Shown: piece by piece, positions 16,854-25,384 of the stretch
How the letters are laid out: every line of letters begins with the position of its first letter
Position numbering within the stretch: the first letter of the stretch is position 1
NCBI RefSeq assembly: GCF_000250675.2
Contig: NC_018681.1
Coordinates: 4,216,001 to 4,280,000 of the forward strand
Source of the DNA: Nocardia brasiliensis ATCC 700358
GTDB lineage: Bacteria > Actinomycetota > Actinomycetes > Mycobacteriales > Mycobacteriaceae
Direction: 5' to 3'
DNA length: 64,000 bases
Notes under the pieces: generated by a model
Seen by the model: only the letters and a program-made list of their open reading frames with translations
Told to the model about the DNA's origin: nothing
The model's database searches: none
Program-made: the position numbers and the translations under genes

Positions 16854-17804
16854 TTGCTCTGGTATGTGATCCAGCGAGCCGGGCTGCTCCTGGTATCCCT
16901 GGCGGTGGCGAGTGTGCTCGTCTTCGCGCTGCTGCGCTTGCTGCCCGGCGACGTCGCGGCGACCGTCGCCGGGCTCCAGGCGACACCGGAGCAGATCGCC
17001 GCCATCCGCACCGATCTCGGTCTGGATCGTTCGCTGCCGGAGCAGTACCTGTCCTGGATCGGCGGGGTGTTCCACGGTGATTTCGGCCATTCCCAGCTCA
17101 ACGGAACCTCGGTGGGCCCCGAGTTGCAGCAGAAGCTCGCCGTCACCGGCCCGCTGATCGCCGGATCCCTGCTGATCGCACTGTGTTTGGCGGTAACGCT
17201 GGGCACCTGGGCGGCGCTGCGGCATCGCAGCCGGACCGGCGAGGCGGCGAACGCCCTGTCGCAGCTCGGTATTGCGGTGCCGGGACTGTGGCTGGCGATG
17301 CTGCTGATCCTGGTGTTCGCGGTGGAGCTGAAAGTGCTGCCCGCACAGGGGTTTCCGGCCGATCGCTGGGCCGAGCCGGGCGATGCGATGCGCAGCCTGA
17401 TCCTGCCGTGCGTGACGCTCGGGCTGTCCGAGGGCGCGGTGCTGTTCCGGTTCGTGCGTTCGGCGATCCTGGGTGTGCTGTATTCGGAGTATCTGCGCAC
17501 CGCGCGGGCCAAGGGACTGACCCGCACCCAGGCGTTGGTACGGCACGGGTTTCGCAATGCCGCGCCGCCGGTGGTCTCGATCCTCGGCTTGCAGTTCGCG
17601 GTGCTGATCGTGGGTGCGGTGGTGATCGAGCGGGTGTTCACCCTGCCGGGCGTGGGCAGCATGCTGCTGTCCGACGTGGCGAACCGCGACCTGGTGAAGG
17701 TGCAGGGCGAGGTGCTGCTGATCGTCAGCGCGGTGCTGGTGATCGGCTTCGCGGTCGACATCCTGCACCGGCTCATCGATCCACGGGTGGAGGCGACGCT
17801 GTGA
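16854..17804 (+). CDS. DppB-like ABC transporter permease
   Basis: A 316-residue inner-membrane permease. The first helix follows the short MLWYVIQRA start, ALLRLLPGD is the family's N-terminal signature, and EYLRTARAKGLTRTQALVRH is the EAA loop that contacts the ATPase subunits. About six membrane segments are visible. The start is TTG at 16854 with CGGAGG upstream. The stop overlaps the next permease start (GTGA). Confidence 0.92.
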   Translation: MLWYVIQRAGLLLVSLAVASVLVFALLRLLPGDVAATVAGLQATPEQIAAIRTDLGLDRSLPEQYLSWIGGVFHGDFGHSQLNGTSVGPELQQKLAVTGPLIAGSLLIALCLAVTLGTWAALRHRSRTGEAANALSQLGIAVPGLWLAMLLILVFAVELKVLPAQGFPADRWAEPGDAMRSLILPCVTLGLSEGAVLFRFVRSAILGVLYSEYLRTARAKGLTRTQALVRHGFRNAAPPVVSILGLQFAVLIVGAVVIERVFTLPGVGSMLLSDVANRDLVKVQGEVLLIVSAVLVIGFAVDILHRLIDPRVEATL

Positions 17805-18697
17805 TCCGAGCCGTCGAGCGGCCGAAGTGGCGGCGCAGGCGCCGCGCGATACAGGTCGTGCTCGCCGCCCTCATCCGGAAGCCCAGTGGCGCTTTCGGAC
17901 TGGCCATGGTCGGCACGCTGGTCGTGGCGAGTGTGGTGTCGCTGTGGTGGACGCCCTACGATCCGCAGGCCACCGACCCGGGCCGGGCCTGGCTGCTGCC
18001 GCTGCGCGAGGGCCACCTGCTCGGCACCGACCGGGTCGGGCACGACGTGTTCAGCCAGGTGCTGGCCGGTGCGTGGCAGACGCTCGCGGTGGCGCTGGTG
18101 GTCGCCGCGATCGCCGGCACGCTCGGCCTCCTGCTCGCGATGGCCGCGCAGCTGACGCCGCACCCGGTCGGCTCGGTGGTGGTGCAGCTGATCGACATCA
18201 TGATCGCGTTCCCGGCGCTGTTGCTCGCGATGGTGCTGGCCGCGGTGTACGGCGGGTCGATGCTGACCGTGGCGGTGGCCATCGGCATCAGCTCGGGCGT
18301 CGCGGTCGCGCGGGTGGCGCGTGCCGAGGTGGCGCGCGTGCTGACCAGTGACTTCGTCCTCGCGGCCCGGGCCGCCGGGGCGTCGACGGGACGGATCGTG
18401 GTCAAACATCTGCTGCCCGCCATCGCGCCCACGCTCATCGTGCAGCTGTCCTGGGTGATGGCACTCGCCGTGCTCGCCGAGGCGGCGCTGACCTACCTGG
18501 GCTACGGCAGTTCGCCCTCGGCGCCGTCCTGGGGCGGCATCCTGCGCGCGCAACAGGACTACATCAAGGTGCGGCCGCTGCTGGTGGTGTGGCCCGGCCT
18601 GGCGGTGGCGCTGACGGTGCTCGGCTTCAATCTGCTGGGTGACGCGCTGCGCAGCGTCACCGACCCGCGGCTGCGCAAAGGGGTGCCGACTCGATGA
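17801..18697 (+). CDS. DppC-like ABC transporter permease
   Basis: A 298-residue partner permease. The start is GTG at 17801 inside the stop of the previous gene; the frame is open well upstream but those residues are not permease-like. LLGTDRVGHDVFSQVLAGAW is the DppC signature, and FVLAARAAGASTGRIVVKH is the EAA loop. The last helix region ends LLGDALRSVTDPRLR, as usual for DppC. It forms the membrane channel with the DppB-like subunit. Confidence 0.92.
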   Translation: MIRAVERPKWRRRRRAIQVVLAALIRKPSGAFGLAMVGTLVVASVVSLWWTPYDPQATDPGRAWLLPLREGHLLGTDRVGHDVFSQVLAGAWQTLAVALVVAAIAGTLGLLLAMAAQLTPHPVGSVVVQLIDIMIAFPALLLAMVLAAVYGGSMLTVAVAIGISSGVAVARVARAEVARVLTSDFVLAARAAGASTGRIVVKHLLPAIAPTLIVQLSWVMALAVLAEAALTYLGYGSSPSAPSWGGILRAQQDYIKVRPLLVVWPGLAVALTVLGFNLLGDALRSVTDPRLRKGVPTR

Positions 18698-19515
18698 CAC
18701 TGCTGAAGGTGACCGGGCTGACGGTCGAGATCGGCGACCAGGTGCTGCTCGACGCCGTCGACTTCGGAATGGCGGCCGGCGGCCGGCTCGGCCTGATCGG
18801 TGTGTCCGGATCCGGGAAATCGCTGCTCGCCCTGGCGATCATGGGCCTGCTGCCGGAGGAGGCGCGGGTGCGTGGCAGCATCACCCTCGACGGTGTGGAG
18901 CTGCTCGGGCGCGGCGACCGCCAGCTGTCCAAGATTCGCGGCAGCCGGATGGCGATGGTGTTCCAGGAACCGCTGTCGGCGTTGAATCCGCTGATGCGCG
19001 TCGGCAAGCAGATCGCGGAACCGCTACGGCTGCACCAGAAGATGGGCCGGCGCGCCGCCGACGCCGCGACCATCGAGCTGGCGGCCCGCGTCGGCCTGCC
19101 GGACCCGGCGCATATCGTGCGCGCCTTCCCACACCAGCTCTCCGGCGGGCAGCGGCAGCGGGTCGGTATCGCGATGGCGCTCGCCGCGAAACCGGCCCTG
19201 TTGATCGCCGACGAGCCGACGACGGCGCTCGATGTCACCGTGCAGGCCGAAATCTTGGCGTTGCTAGCGGATTTGGTGGCCGCGGAAGGTTCGGCGCTGC
19301 TGTTCATCACGCACGATCTTGCGGTGCTCGCGCAGGTGACGCAGCGGGTGCTGGTGCTGGGGGAGGGGCGCGTGCTGGCGGACGGTGATCTGGCGCAGAC
19401 CCTGCGCGAGTCGAAGCATCCGTATCTGCGTACGTTGCTGGAACTCGCGCGCGCGTCTTCGTTCCGGCGCGGTACAGCGAGCGTGAACAGCGGTTCGGCG
19501 GAGGTGGTTTCGTGA
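18694..19515 (+). CDS. DppD-like ABC transporter ATP-binding protein
   Basis: A 273-residue ATPase. Walker A is GVSGSGKS (about 35-42), the signature is LSGGQRQRVGIA, Walker B is LLIADEPTTALD, and the switch His is in FITHDLAVL. VFQEPLSALNPLMRVG is the Q-loop typical of oligopeptide transporters. The C-terminal HPYLRTLLE segment fits the DppD family, but the Cys-rich iron-sulfur tail of some members is missing. Start and stop both overlap neighbours. Confidence 0.92.
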   Translation: MTLLKVTGLTVEIGDQVLLDAVDFGMAAGGRLGLIGVSGSGKSLLALAIMGLLPEEARVRGSITLDGVELLGRGDRQLSKIRGSRMAMVFQEPLSALNPLMRVGKQIAEPLRLHQKMGRRAADAATIELAARVGLPDPAHIVRAFPHQLSGGQRQRVGIAMALAAKPALLIADEPTTALDVTVQAEILALLADLVAAEGSALLFITHDLAVLAQVTQRVLVLGEGRVLADGDLAQTLRESKHPYLRTLLELARASSFRRGTASVNSGSAEVVS

Positions 19516-20285
19516 TCCTGCTGGAGGCCGACGACCTCAGCCGCTCGTTCCGCTTGCCGCGCACCAGGCTGTTCGGCCACGCCCCGCGGCGCGACGCGGT
19601 GCGTGCGGTGAGCCTGACACTGGCGGAGGGCAGCCATCTCGGCATCGTGGGCGAATCCGGTTCCGGGAAGTCGACGTTGCTGCGCCTGCTGCTGGCCCTC
19701 GATCGTCCCGATGGCGGTGAGGTTCGCTATCAGGGTAAGCCGGTCCGCGGCCGTGACCTGACCTGGTTTCGCCGGGAAGTCCAAGTGGTACTGCAAGATC
19801 CGCTGAGTTCGCTGGACCCGCGGATGATCGTCGGCGATTCGATCGCCGAACCCCTGGAGTGCCTGCGGATCCCGGGCAACCACGACTATCGCGTAGCGGA
19901 ACTGCTCGTCGCGGTCGGCCTGGAACCCGATGCGGCAGCACGCTATCCGCACGAGTTCTCCGGCGGGCAGCGCCAGCGCATCGCGATCGCCCGCGCCCTC
20001 GCGCCGAACCCGAAGGTGCTCGTCGGCGACGAACCCTTCTCTGCCCTCGACGCCCCCACCCGCGCCCAGATCATCGAACTGCTGGGCGATCTCGTGGAAA
20101 AGTTCGGTCTGTCGCTGATCCTCGTCTCCCACGACGTCGGGGTGGTCCAGCAACTGTGCGATCAACTCCTGGTGCTGAAAGACGGGGAGATCGTCGAACG
20201 CGGCCCCGCGGACACGGTTCTCGCCCACCCCGAACACCCGTACACCCGGGCGCTGCTGGACGCCGTGCCGATGCTGCCGTTCTGA
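19512..20285 (+). CDS. DppF-like ABC transporter ATP-binding protein
   Basis: A 257-residue second ATPase. Walker A is GESGSGKS, the signature is FSGGQRQRIAIA, Walker B is VLVGDEPFSALD, and the H-loop is LVSHDVGVV. With the preceding ATPase it forms the heterodimeric motor of the transporter. It is the last gene of the long rightward operon; the convergent YjbR-like gene ends 4 bases later, so there is no room for a separate terminator. Confidence 0.92.
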   Translation: MILLEADDLSRSFRLPRTRLFGHAPRRDAVRAVSLTLAEGSHLGIVGESGSGKSTLLRLLLALDRPDGGEVRYQGKPVRGRDLTWFRREVQVVLQDPLSSLDPRMIVGDSIAEPLECLRIPGNHDYRVAELLVAVGLEPDAAARYPHEFSGGQRQRIAIARALAPNPKVLVGDEPFSALDAPTRAQIIELLGDLVEKFGLSLILVSHDVGVVQQLCDQLLVLKDGEIVERGPADTVLAHPEHPYTRALLDAVPMLPF

Positions 20286-20289
20286 GTGC

Positions 20290-20655
20290 TCAGCTGCGTG
20301 CGGGACCGTGCGGGTGGGCGAGATCGTAGGCGCGGGCGAGTTTCTTGGGGACCACCATGCGCCAGGCATCGACCACCAGTTCACGAGCTTCGGCCGCGTC
20401 CAGGGCAGCGAGGTCGGCGTGCACCCAGTTGAAGCGCATATCCGCTGCCGCGGGCAGGTGGAATTTGTGTGGTTCGCTCGCGACCAGCGCCGCTCGTTCC
20501 TCCTTGGGGAAGGCAAAGCCCATGATGGTCTCATCGAGTGAGAACGCCACGTAGACAATCTGTTTGACGCGGAACTTCAACCTGCCACGGACGTAGACCT
20601 GGTAGGAGCGCTCCAGTTCGGTCCCCAGGGAGCTGACGTCCTCGATCACTGCCAC
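20290..20655 (-). CDS. MmcQ/YjbR-like protein
   Basis: A 121-residue protein with the YjbR fold, a small double-wing-like domain once annotated as DNA-binding. RGRLKFRVKQIVYVAFSLDE and the C-terminal WRMVVPKKLARAY are the typical conserved ends. The frame is open about 47 codons further upstream, but GTG at 20655 has GGAG 7 bases before it and gives the family's usual length. It is divergent from hsp20 and may share its control region. Biological role unknown. Confidence 0.75.
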   Translation of the reverse strand: MAVIEDVSSLGTELERSYQVYVRGRLKFRVKQIVYVAFSLDETIMGFAFPKEERAALVASEPHKFHLPAAADMRFNWVHADLAALDAAEARELVVDAWRMVVPKKLARAYDLAHPHGPARS

Positions 20656-20789
20656 AGCCGAACTCCTGTCTTCTGATCCATCCAGAAGTATCGACGGGGA
20701 ACCAGTCCCGAACTCATCGGTGGGGTCGGCAGGCGGCACTCCGGACCAGCAGCCTCGCTTCATTTGCTGAAGATTATCTCTGGATCCTA

Positions 20790-20816
20790 CTTGCACTCTC
20801 CTGTGGCGAGTGCTAA
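20790..20816 (+). promoter_or_regulatory. CIRCE operator (HrcA site) upstream of hsp20
   Basis: CTTGCACTC, nine bases, then GAGTGCTAA. The consensus CIRCE is TTAGCACTC-N9-GAGTGCTAA, so the right arm is perfect, the spacing is exact and the left arm has two changes. It lies 76 bases before the hsp20 ATG and overlaps a plausible -35 (TTGCAC at 20791), as expected for repression by HrcA until heat shock. Confidence 0.85.
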
Positions 20817-20892
20817 ATGTTATCTATGTCAGATGACAGAGGTTATCTGAGATCCCACCGATCGAGAATGGAGTGAGTTGGAGGTGGCGACC

Positions 20893-21318
20893 ATGCTGAT
20901 GCGTACCGATCCCTTCCGTGACCTGGATCGCCTGACCCATCAGGTCTTCGGTACACCTGCGCGACCGGCGGCCATGCCGATGGACGCCTGGCGGGACGGC
21001 GATGAGTTCTTCGTCGAATTCGACCTGCCCGGTATCGACCCGGACTCCCTCGACCTCGACGTCGAACGCAATGTCGTGACCGTGAAAGCCACCCGCCCGC
21101 AACTGGATCAGAGCCGTTCGATGATCGCCGCGGAACGCAGCCGCGGCGTGTTCGCCCGCCAGCTGTTTCTGGGCGAGAACCTCGACACCGATGCGATCCG
21201 CGCGGACTACCGCGACGGGGTGCTGCGCTTGATCGTGCCCGTCGCGGAAAAAGCCAAGCCCCGCAAGATCGAGGTCATCCGCAGCGAAACCGCCGATCGT
21301 CAGGCCATCAACGCCTGA
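20893..21318 (+). CDS. Hsp20/alpha-crystallin small heat-shock protein
   Basis: A 141-residue small heat-shock chaperone. The alpha-crystallin domain runs from about residue 30 (DAWRDGDEFFVEFDLPGI) to GVLRLIVPVAEKAKPRKIEV. It would hold unfolding proteins in oligomers until ATP-dependent chaperones act. ATG at 20893 follows GGAGGT at 20880-20885. A CIRCE element lies upstream, so HrcA probably controls it. Confidence 0.9.
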   Translation: MLMRTDPFRDLDRLTHQVFGTPARPAAMPMDAWRDGDEFFVEFDLPGIDPDSLDLDVERNVVTVKATRPQLDQSRSMIAAERSRGVFARQLFLGENLDTDAIRADYRDGVLRLIVPVAEKAKPRKIEVIRSETADRQAINA

Positions 21319-21710
21319 ACGGAACCCGGCACGCGCGTGCCGGCGTGGACCGCCCAACCGTGTTCTCCTGGTTGGCAACTGATGAAAGCGAGGTGATGCC
21401 TGTCAAAACACGCAACCACTGGTTTCTCGGTTGGGGGCGCGGCCGTGTCGCCCCGGGCCTGCACCCTTGCACCGCGTCGTCAGGACCGACGTAACCGCGA
21501 CGGGTGCCTGGCCACCTTGTATGGCAGCAGGCGCTGCGACACTCGGGCCCCCACCGAGCAGTTGAGCAAGACCATCACGTTTTCGAAATCTCTTCCTCCG
21601 ACCGGTGGGCCCGCACGGGCACTGCGCGCGGGCCCACCGGTCCTTCACGCTTCTTGCCGGGCGGCCCGGCGAGATGGTGCGAAACCCTCGGCACGAGAAA
21701 GGAGATCGCG
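21319..21710 (+). ncRNA. Structured leader or small RNA region without a clear gene
   Basis: A 392-base stretch between hsp20 and a 73-aa gene. It holds an 18-bp palindrome (21326-21343), then two similar hairpins: CCAACC/GGTTGG (21354-21359 with 21370-21375) and CAACC/GGTTG (21413-21417 with 21429-21433), both with TTCTC in the loop. A strong terminator-like hairpin follows at 21600-21642. Short ORFs here have no convincing ribosome site or homology. This arrangement fits an attenuated 5' leader or a separate sRNA; no known riboswitch class is recognised. Confidence 0.35.
21600..21642 (+). terminator. Intrinsic terminator ahead of the 73-aa gene
   Basis: A perfect 15-bp stem (21600-21614 with 21628-21642, GACCGGTGGGCCCGC and its complement) with a 13-base loop, followed by CTTCACGCTTCTT. 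It is 280 bases after hsp20 and 68 bases before the next ATG. Confidence 0.75.
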
Positions 21711-21932
21711 ATGACCCCCTTCATTCCCGCCGGCGGCGACGTCGACCGCGCCGGACAGCACGCCTTTGCCGATGAGCGCGACCGCGACCTCGGCCTCGAC
21801 ACCACCGCGGTGCACCCCGTGGCCGAACGTATCCGCGCCGCGTTCGACGCCGCCGACATCGCCGACCGTATCGACCAGAACTGGATCACCCCCGCCCCCT
21901 TCGACGATGACTACTACTGCCTCGCTTATTGA
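21711..21932 (+). CDS. Small acidic hypothetical protein (73 aa)
   Basis: ATG at 21711 with AAAGGAG 7 bases upstream opens a 73-residue acidic protein. It contains VHPVAERIRAAFDAADIADRI, which looks helical, and ends in an acidic-aromatic tail (DDDYYCLAY). No membrane segment or known domain is recognised. The strong ribosome site and normal codon use support a real gene. The long structured leader with a terminator upstream suggests regulated expression. The single Cys and aromatic tail are noted, but there is no modifying enzyme next to it to support a peptide-precursor role. Confidence 0.55.
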   Translation: MTPFIPAGGDVDRAGQHAFADERDRDLGLDTTAVHPVAERIRAAFDAADIADRIDQNWITPAPFDDDYYCLAY

Positions 21933-21980
21933 CGCGCACGCCGACGCGGCCGCTGACCCTCGTGCCGTCCGATGGACGGC

Positions 21981-22430
21981 TCACAGCGCGGCGGCATTCG
22001 TGTAAATGCGGTGCGGCGTGACGAAAACGAGGGTGCCGCGTTTGGCCTGCATCACCTGGTCGTAGGCGTCCCAGTCCTGCGGGACGCGGGCGGCGGCGAA
22101 GATGTCGCGGATCACCAGCCGTTGTCGTTCGGCATCGATGCCGGTATGGGGGTCGTCGGGTCCGGCCAGCTGTGCCGTTCCTTCGACGGTGGCCCAATGC
22201 CAGCTGGCGCGGATGGTGAGCGCGATGGTCGGATCGGCCCGCAGATTCGCGAGTTTCACAGTGGCGCTGGGGGATACGAACACGACCGTGTCGGCGCCGG
22301 TGACCGGGTGCGGCAGCACCGCGGCGGTGACGACGGTGGCCTGCGGTGTGCCGTCCGCGCGCAAGGTGACGGCGACGCACAGCCCGGAATCGACGGGCAC
22401 CAGTTCGGCGAAGGACTTCAAATCGGTCAC
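21981..22430 (-). CDS. PPOX-class F420/FMN-dependent enzyme
   Basis: A 149-residue split-barrel protein of the pyridoxamine-phosphate-oxidase-like superfamily, resembling the TIGR03618 F420-dependent group. VAVTLRADGTPQATVV, VSPSATVKLANLRADPTIAL and WATVEGTAQL are the usual strand pattern. GTG at 22430 follows AAGGAG with 5-base spacing; the frame is open upstream but lacks family residues there. It probably reduces a small organic substrate with F420H2; the substrate is unknown. It is divergent from the cysteine hydrolase gene. Confidence 0.82.
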   Translation of the reverse strand: MTDLKSFAELVPVDSGLCVAVTLRADGTPQATVVTAAVLPHPVTGADTVVFVSPSATVKLANLRADPTIALTIRASWHWATVEGTAQLAGPDDPHTGIDAERQRLVIRDIFAAARVPQDWDAYDQVMQAKRGTLVFVTPHRIYTNAAAL

Positions 22431-22539
22431 AGACGCTCCTTCTCGGTGGAATCGCAACGAGCGGCCATTCTGCGGTGTCACCCTGGTCTTGCGGCAAGCC
22501 CCGGGGTCGGATATAAGTTCAAGTGGGGAGCGGGAGCTT

Positions 22540-23133
22540 ATGTATTCAACCATCGACATGGGCGCGGCGGCCCTGCTGGTGATCGACGTACAGAACGGGT
22601 TCGTGAATGCGGGCTCGGCGTCCGCAGTGCCCGTGATCGTCGACTTGGTGGCCGACTGGTCGGCCGACAACCGGCCGACCGTCTTCACCCGATACCGGAA
22701 CTACCCGAACTCACCCTGGGAGCGACTGCTCGGCTGGCGTGCGCTGCACGGACCACCGGAAACCGACCTCATCGACGAGCTGATTCCCTTCACCGCCCGC
22801 CCGAAGTCGCACCTGCTCGACAAGACGGTGTACACCGCCCTGACCGCCGAGGGCTCGCGGCTGATCGGCGCACTGGGCGTCACCGATCTGATCCTCTGCG
22901 GCATAGCCACCGACGCCTGCGTGCTCAAGACCGCCCTGGACGCGTTCGAACACGGATACGTCCCGTGGGTCGTCCGAGACGCGGTGGCGTCCAACGCAAC
23001 TCGCCACTCGGCCCAACAGATGCACGATTCCGCCCTGCGCCACCTCGCCCGCTTGATCGGCGAAAATCAGCTCATCACCGCCGCCCAGTTGACCCACCTG
23101 ATCCACGCCACCCCGAACCCGGACAGGCGGTGA
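22540..23133 (+). CDS. Isochorismatase-family cysteine hydrolase
   Basis: A 197-residue hydrolase with the family triad Asp16 (VIDVQNG), Lys95 (LLDKTVY) and Cys127 (GIATDACV). The Cys identifies an amidase-type member (nicotinamidase, N-carbamoyl hydrolase and similar) rather than true isochorismatase. ATG at 22540 has GGGAG upstream and gives the normal N-terminus. It stands alone; its substrate cannot be inferred. Confidence 0.85.
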   Translation: MYSTIDMGAAALLVIDVQNGFVNAGSASAVPVIVDLVADWSADNRPTVFTRYRNYPNSPWERLLGWRALHGPPETDLIDELIPFTARPKSHLLDKTVYTALTAEGSRLIGALGVTDLILCGIATDACVLKTALDAFEHGYVPWVVRDAVASNATRHSAQQMHDSALRHLARLIGENQLITAAQLTHLIHATPNPDRR

Positions 23134-23379
23134 AGCGGGACAGTAGGTATGACGTAGCCCACACTCGCTCGGCACACGCCGTGATACCAACCCTCGTAGT
23201 ATCGACAATCAGCTCAGCACCTGGAAGGGCGTTCGCAGCGACGGACGACCTGTTCGAAGCTTTGATGTGGGAGGAGGGGATGGGGCAGGCGGTCGCACTA
23301 TAAGTGAAATCGGTAGGTCCCATCCTTGGCCGACGAACACCATCCGCCGAGGATTGTTTGTGTGACTCGGGGAGTGTCG

Positions 23380-25287
23380 TTGTCGAAGGTTCGTATTCTC
23401 GGCGCTGTCGGCGTCGTCGTTGTTCTTATTCTGGCCGGCTCGCTGTACTTCGGCTTGCGCGACAAGTCCGATGACGCGCCGGCGAAGCAGAAAGCGATCT
23501 CGGTCGCGGTCGATATGACCAATCTGCCGCAGCGTGTGATTCAGGTGAAACAGACGATCCCGGTGCAGTCGGGCGAGGTGGAATTGCTGTTTCCGCAGTG
23601 GCTGCCCGGCAACCACTCGCCGTCCGGTCCGATTGACAAGATCGGTGGCATCACTTTCACGAACGCCGGGAACAAGCTGGAGTGGAAGCGTGACCCGAAG
23701 AACGTGTATGCGTTCAAGGTCGCGGTGCCCGACGGCGTGGACTCGATCGACGCCCGCTTCCAGTACCTGACTCCCACCGACTCCTCGCAGGGGCGCGTGG
23801 TGATGACCCCGAATATGCTGAATCTGCAGTGGAATGCGGTGGTCCTCTATCCGGCCGGCCCGCCCGCTAGTGAGATCCCCTTCACCGCGAGTGTCACCTA
23901 CCCGCCGGGATTCGAAGCCGGAACCGCGCTGGATGTCGCAGGCAAGGACGGCGACACCGTGAACTACAAGACTGTTCCGTTGGACATCCTCGTCGATTCG
24001 CCTGTGTACGCGGGCCGCTATCACAAGGAGTTCGATCTGGCTCCCGGCGCGAAACCCCCGGTGCGGCTGCAAGTATTCGCCGACGCGCCGGAGCAGCTCG
24101 AAGCCAAGCCCGAGCACCTCGAGCTGCACAAGGCGCTGGTGCAACAGGCCGTGAAACTGTACGGCTCGCAACACTACGACCACTACGACTTCTTGCTGTC
24201 GTTGTCGGATCAGCTCAGCTCCAACGGCTTGGAACACCAGCGGTCCAGCGAGAACGGCCAACCCACCGACTATTTCACCGGGTGGAATCCCGCGGTCGGC
24301 AGCGCCGATCTGCTCGGGCACGAGTACACCCATTCCTGGAACGGCAAGTTCCGGCGCCCGGCGGACCTGTGGACACCCAACTACAACGTCCCGATGCAAG
24401 ACAGTTTGCTGTGGGTCTACGAGGGACAGACGCAGTATTGGGGCAATGTGCTCACCGGCCGGTCCGGTTTGCGGCCCGTGGAAGTCTCGCGTGACGCGTT
24501 GGCTTCGGTAGTCGCCGCCTACACCGACAACCGGCCCGGACTCTCCTGGCGTACCGTGCAGGACACCACCAACGATCCCATCATCGCGCAGCGGCGCACG
24601 AAGCCGTATCGGTCGTGGCAGCTCAGTGAGGATTACTACCAGGGCGGGCAACTGGTATGGCTGGGCGTGGACGCGCGGATCCGCGAACTGTCGGGAAACA
24701 CGAAATCGCTCGATGATTTCGCGCGCGCGTTCTTCGGTGTCGACGAAGGCAAGTGGGAGTCCCAGAACACCTACGATTTCGATGACGTCGTCTCGACGCT
24801 GAACGGCGTAGTCGCCGACGATTGGGCGAAATACCTGCGCGATCGTCTCGACGGAAAGGAACCGTTCGCCTCCAGCGTCGAGAAGACGGGCTGGAAGTTG
24901 GTCTACGACAACAATCCGGGTGCCCTTCTCACGGCTCAGATGAAAACGGCCGAAGGTGCCGTCAACTACACCTACTCGATCGGTCTCAACGTGTCCGGCG
25001 CGGGCAAGGTCACCGACGTGCGCTGGGACGGACCCGCGTTCAAGGCGAAAGTCGGTACCGGGATGACGGTGGTGTCGGTCAACGACGCCCCCTATTCCCA
25101 GGCCACGATGGAAGCCGCGATCGAGGCGGCCAAGACGAACCCGGCCCCGATTCGGCTGCAGGTGAAGGACTTCGACCAAACCCGGACCGTCGAACTGAAC
25201 TATCACGACGGCCTCCGCTTCCCCCACCTGCAACGCATCGAAGGCACCCCGGACTACCTCACCCAGATCCTGGCCGCCCGCAACTAG
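23380..25287 (+). CDS. M61 glycyl-aminopeptidase family zinc peptidase, membrane-anchored
   Basis: A 635-residue peptidase. One N-terminal membrane segment (about 9-28) is followed by an extracytoplasmic body. His314-Glu-Tyr-Thr-His318 is the HExxH zinc site and Glu348 in WVYEGQTQYWG the third ligand, both typical of M61. The C-terminal ~90 residues (from about SIGLNVSG) form a PDZ-like domain. TTG at 23380 is chosen because GGGGAG lies 5 bases upstream; a longer start at 23326 lacks a clear ribosome site. It stands alone and ends at a large terminator. Probably trims peptides outside the membrane. Confidence 0.85.
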   Translation: MSKVRILGAVGVVVVLILAGSLYFGLRDKSDDAPAKQKAISVAVDMTNLPQRVIQVKQTIPVQSGEVELLFPQWLPGNHSPSGPIDKIGGITFTNAGNKLEWKRDPKNVYAFKVAVPDGVDSIDARFQYLTPTDSSQGRVVMTPNMLNLQWNAVVLYPAGPPASEIPFTASVTYPPGFEAGTALDVAGKDGDTVNYKTVPLDILVDSPVYAGRYHKEFDLAPGAKPPVRLQVFADAPEQLEAKPEHLELHKALVQQAVKLYGSQHYDHYDFLLSLSDQLSSNGLEHQRSSENGQPTDYFTGWNPAVGSADLLGHEYTHSWNGKFRRPADLWTPNYNVPMQDSLLWVYEGQTQYWGNVLTGRSGLRPVEVSRDALASVVAAYTDNRPGLSWRTVQDTTNDPIIAQRRTKPYRSWQLSEDYYQGGQLVWLGVDARIRELSGNTKSLDDFARAFFGVDEGKWESQNTYDFDDVVSTLNGVVADDWAKYLRDRLDGKEPFASSVEKTGWKLVYDNNPGALLTAQMKTAEGAVNYTYSIGLNVSGAGKVTDVRWDGPAFKAKVGTGMTVVSVNDAPYSQATMEAAIEAAKTNPAPIRLQVKDFDQTRTVELNYHDGLRFPHLQRIEGTPDYLTQILAARN

Positions 25288-25318
25288 GCCCGGCAGTGAC
25301 CTGCCGCGCACCTGTTGG

Positions 25319-25360
25319 CGTCCCGCGCGCGTGTCTTTCGGCTGACACGCGCGCGGGACG
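25319..25360. terminator. Bidirectional terminator between convergent genes
   Basis: A perfect 17-bp stem (25319-25335 with 25344-25360, CGTCCCGCGCGCGTGTC and its complement) with an 8-base loop. It lies between the M61 peptidase gene and the end of the long leftward biosynthetic operon, and should stop transcription from both sides. Confidence 0.85.
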
Positions 25361-25384
25361 CTGAAATGTGCGCGGGAGCGGCCG

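Noticed and set aside
15080..18700. A 1206-codon leftward open frame opposite the transporter genes
   Set aside because: It is the complement of clear ABC transporter genes; its product is rich in Arg, His and Gln with no domain. High GC makes long antisense frames common.
21445..21714. An 89-codon frame through the terminator before the 73-aa gene
   Set aside because: It reads through a perfect 15-bp terminator stem, has no good ribosome site and is low-complexity Arg/Pro/Ala-rich.
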